DNA of 49,456 nucleotides, from NCBI GenBank assembly GCA_902510995.1, contig CABXDL010000001.1, positions 1 to 49,456 on the forward strand. The letters are read 5' to 3'. The notes beneath the pieces are model-generated. The model was not told the origin of the DNA, made no database searches, and worked only from the letters and a program-made list of their open reading frames with translations. Source of the stretch: an uncultured Candidatus Actinomarina sp. Lineage in GTDB: Bacteria; Actinomycetota; Acidimicrobiia; Actinomarinales; Actinomarinaceae. Below, in pieces: positions 47,510 to 49,456 of this stretch. A program made the translations under genes and the position numbers. How positions within the stretch are numbered: position 1 is the first letter of the stretch; each line of letters starts with the position of its first letter.

Positions 47510-48874
47510 CTATTTTGAAAATTTATTGTATGCAAGTGTGGCAAATGTAGAACTTAAGAAACCGATAAGAAATGTATTTAAATCAGCTAAACCATATAGG
47601 TCTGTTGGTATGAAAACACCCCCTGGATTCATCGATAAATCTATGAACATATATCTATAAATAAAAACAGTAAACAAGGAAAAAACAAAAGGGATTAAAA
47701 GAAAGAGATCTTTGGTTTTGCTTTTTATTTTATAGAAGGCAGGGAAAACTAAACAAACAGCGAGAAGATCAGCTAAAAGAAAAACTGAAAATATATTATT
47801 TACATAGAGTGAAGCAAATATTGCAAAATGAATAATAGCTAAAGTTATATACTGAGCTTCTTTTGGTCCTTTTCGAATAAGGTCCAAAGAAATTGTTGAA
47901 GATATTGCATTTTCTAGAGTATCAATACTAGATGTAACCAATAGAGTACAAAGTGATAATAACAAAATTGATGAAAATATATTTAGCTCGAGCTGACCAA
48001 TAAAGCTAAGGGTTGGGTTTTCAAGGCCTTTACCAGCACCAACATCGCCAGCAACCCCAATAAGTAGAATTGTTATAAAAGCACCGGTTGCAGAAATTAG
48101 AGATGCCTTTTTTATAGTAGTTTCGTTTTTTGCAGAAAAGGTTCTTTGCCAATACCCTTGAGAAAATATTTCAGCAGCTGTAACAGCTAAAATAACTGCA
48201 AGTGCAGATTTCAAACTAAATGTTTCAAAAGTAGTCAGACCAGCTTGTTTTGAGTAACTAATAATTTCTGAAAAGCTATTCTGGCTAAACCAAATACTAA
48301 ACAAAACTATAAGCAAAACAACAATTGCAACACCTTGTAACTTATCTGTTACATATGATGCTTTAAAACCAGATTTTTTTAGATATGTATAAGTAAATAC
48401 CCCAACAAAAATCATTACCCTTAAACCTGAAACATTTGCAATTGATGGAAAAAGAAAATTTATAGAAGCAAATTCAGCAACTAAAAAAGCACTCATATAG
48501 ATTATTGCAATCAAAGAGACTATTATTTGAGCTTTCCTTCCGTATCTAATCTGAATAAATTGTGGAAGAGTAGCTCCATCGGGTGTTAATTTTGCAATTT
48601 TTGGGCCAAGAAAATATAACAATAAAAAAGGTGTTGCAGCAGATATCGCATAACCAATTACATCATAACCTAGACCCCACCAAGCAACTTCAGCAGGGGA
48701 AGTAAGAATCCATAAACCCATTCCGCTTGCATAGAAACTCAAAGAGATTCCCAAAACATTTTCTGACTTATTTAATACAAAGTATTCTTTTTGTGTGGAC
48801 TTTATTTTTGTAGTTCTGATATAAACCAAAATCAAAATTAATAAAATTACTACATAGGCTAGAAGTGAATTCAT
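47510..48874 (-). CDS. Sodium:solute symporter family transporter, predicted thiamine or thiamine-precursor uptake
   Basis: SSS-like multi-TM protein of 454 aa; directly downstream of a TPP riboswitch on the same strand. Confidence 0.85.
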   Translation of the reverse strand: MNSLLAYVVILLILILVYIRTTKIKSTQKEYFVLNKSENVLGISLSFYASGMGLWILTSPAEVAWWGLGYDVIGYAISAATPFLLLYFLGPKIAKLTPDGATLPQFIQIRYGRKAQIIVSLIAIIYMSAFLVAEFASINFLFPSIANVSGLRVMIFVGVFTYTYLKKSGFKASYVTDKLQGVAIVVLLIVLFSIWFSQNSFSEIISYSKQAGLTTFETFSLKSALAVILAVTAAEIFSQGYWQRTFSAKNETTIKKASLISATGAFITILLIGVAGDVGAGKGLENPTLSFIGQLELNIFSSILLLSLCTLLVTSSIDTLENAISSTISLDLIRKGPKEAQYITLAIIHFAIFASLYVNNIFSVFLLADLLAVCLVFPAFYKIKSKTKDLFLLIPFVFSLFTVFIYRYMFIDLSMNPGGVFIPTDLYGLADLNTFLIGFLSSTFATLAYNKFSK

Positions 48875-48916
48875 TTCTACAACTTTTCCCTTATAACTAT
48901 TTAGGAATAAAGTACT

Positions 48917-48992
48917 GACTTCCCTTCGTTGGAATTATCCAACAGGTTCTTACGGTCGGTTTTAAAACCCTCTCAGCCTTTGCTCCCGTTTT
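48917..48992 (-). ncRNA. TPP riboswitch (THI element)
   Basis: Minus strand AACGGGAGCAAAGGCTGAGAGGGTTTTAAAACCGACCGTAAGAACCTGTTGGATAATTCCAACGAAGGGAAGTCA has CTGAGA, ACC, GAACCTG, GGATAATTCC, GAAGGGAA in order. Confidence 0.93.
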
Positions 48993-49052
48993 AAATATTG
49001 TACCAAAGCTGGAACCATTTTGGTTACTTTCTATTAATGTTAGGCTAACAAA

Positions 49053-49456
49053 ATGGGCAACCCAAAAACAATTCTATTAGAGAAACCATCAATCTTTAAA
49101 ACAGTTGCTTGCCTATTTGCAGCTGCGTTCATGTGGGCTTCTAGTAATGTTATTTCAAGAAGCCTCTTGATAGAAGGAGTAAATGAAATATTTCTTGTAA
49201 CAGCAAGGGTTTCTATAATAGGATCTCTACTTTTTACTTATTATTTAGTTTTTAATAGAGAAAAAATTAACATAAAACAACTAAAAGAAGCCTCTTTCAC
49301 AGGCTTTTTCTCAATCTTTATTGTAGGTTGGTCATTTATTTTCTCTCTTCAATATATTTCTTCTGGCTTAGTAACTCTAATGATTAGCTCAGCACCAGTT
49401 TTTACTGTTATGTGGTTAAAAATATTACTCAAGGAAGAAAAAATTTCGACTTCTAA
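49053..49456 (+). CDS. EamA/DMT family permease, 5' part only
   Basis: MGNPKTILLEKPSIFKTVACLFAAAFMWASSNVISRSLLIEGVNEIFLVTARVSIIGSLLF...; open to window end. Confidence 0.85.
   Translation, partial: MGNPKTILLEKPSIFKTVACLFAAAFMWASSNVISRSLLIEGVNEIFLVTARVSIIGSLLFTYYLVFNREKINIKQLKEASFTGFFSIFIVGWSFIFSLQYISSGLVTLMISSAPVFTVMWLKILLKEEKISTS

Overview
AT-rich window with a chromosome-origin neighbourhood of actinobacterial type. Gene order is pcnA/cca - NUDIX - ... - trxB - cwlM-like - parB - parA - rsmG - jag - yidC - yidD - rnpA - rpmH // dnaA - dnaN - DUF721-like - gyrB - gyrA - DUF3566, which matches the Mycobacterium/Streptomyces order but without recF, trxA, murJ and sigM. The low GC, streamlined style suggests a marine actinobacterium such as Ca. 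Actinomarina (inference). Left flank: PutA (runs off the left edge), M20 peptidase, an ABC exporter, a 2H phosphoesterase, a YbaK-type deacylase, a ZIP metal transporter with a Fur/Zur regulator and a perfect 29-bp operator, an M48 protease, a prenyltransferase, PepP and Csp. Right flank: a cobalamin riboswitch with a BtuF-like protein, DUF2090 aldolase-like + PPi-type phosphofructokinase, a MacAB-like exporter with three related double-Cys-motif lipoproteins, NDH-2, MgtE, an S9 peptidase, and an SSS symporter behind a TPP riboswitch. Main items to follow up: (1) the exporter locus with CMRxxGxxxPDP-repeat lipoproteins; (2) a divergent DnaA paired with non-canonical DnaA-box-like repeats and a strand-composition switch between dnaA and dnaN; (3) a ZIP-cupredoxin fusion split by one extra base inside a 33-bp repeat; (4) a Trp-codon leader peptide with a terminator but no downstream gene; (5) a Cys-rich upstream ORF before the ZIP gene; (6) natural GyrA changes at quinolone-resistance positions and a KKPA repeat tail. 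No rRNA, tRNA, CRISPR or transposon was found. All calls come from reading the sequence; no searches were run.
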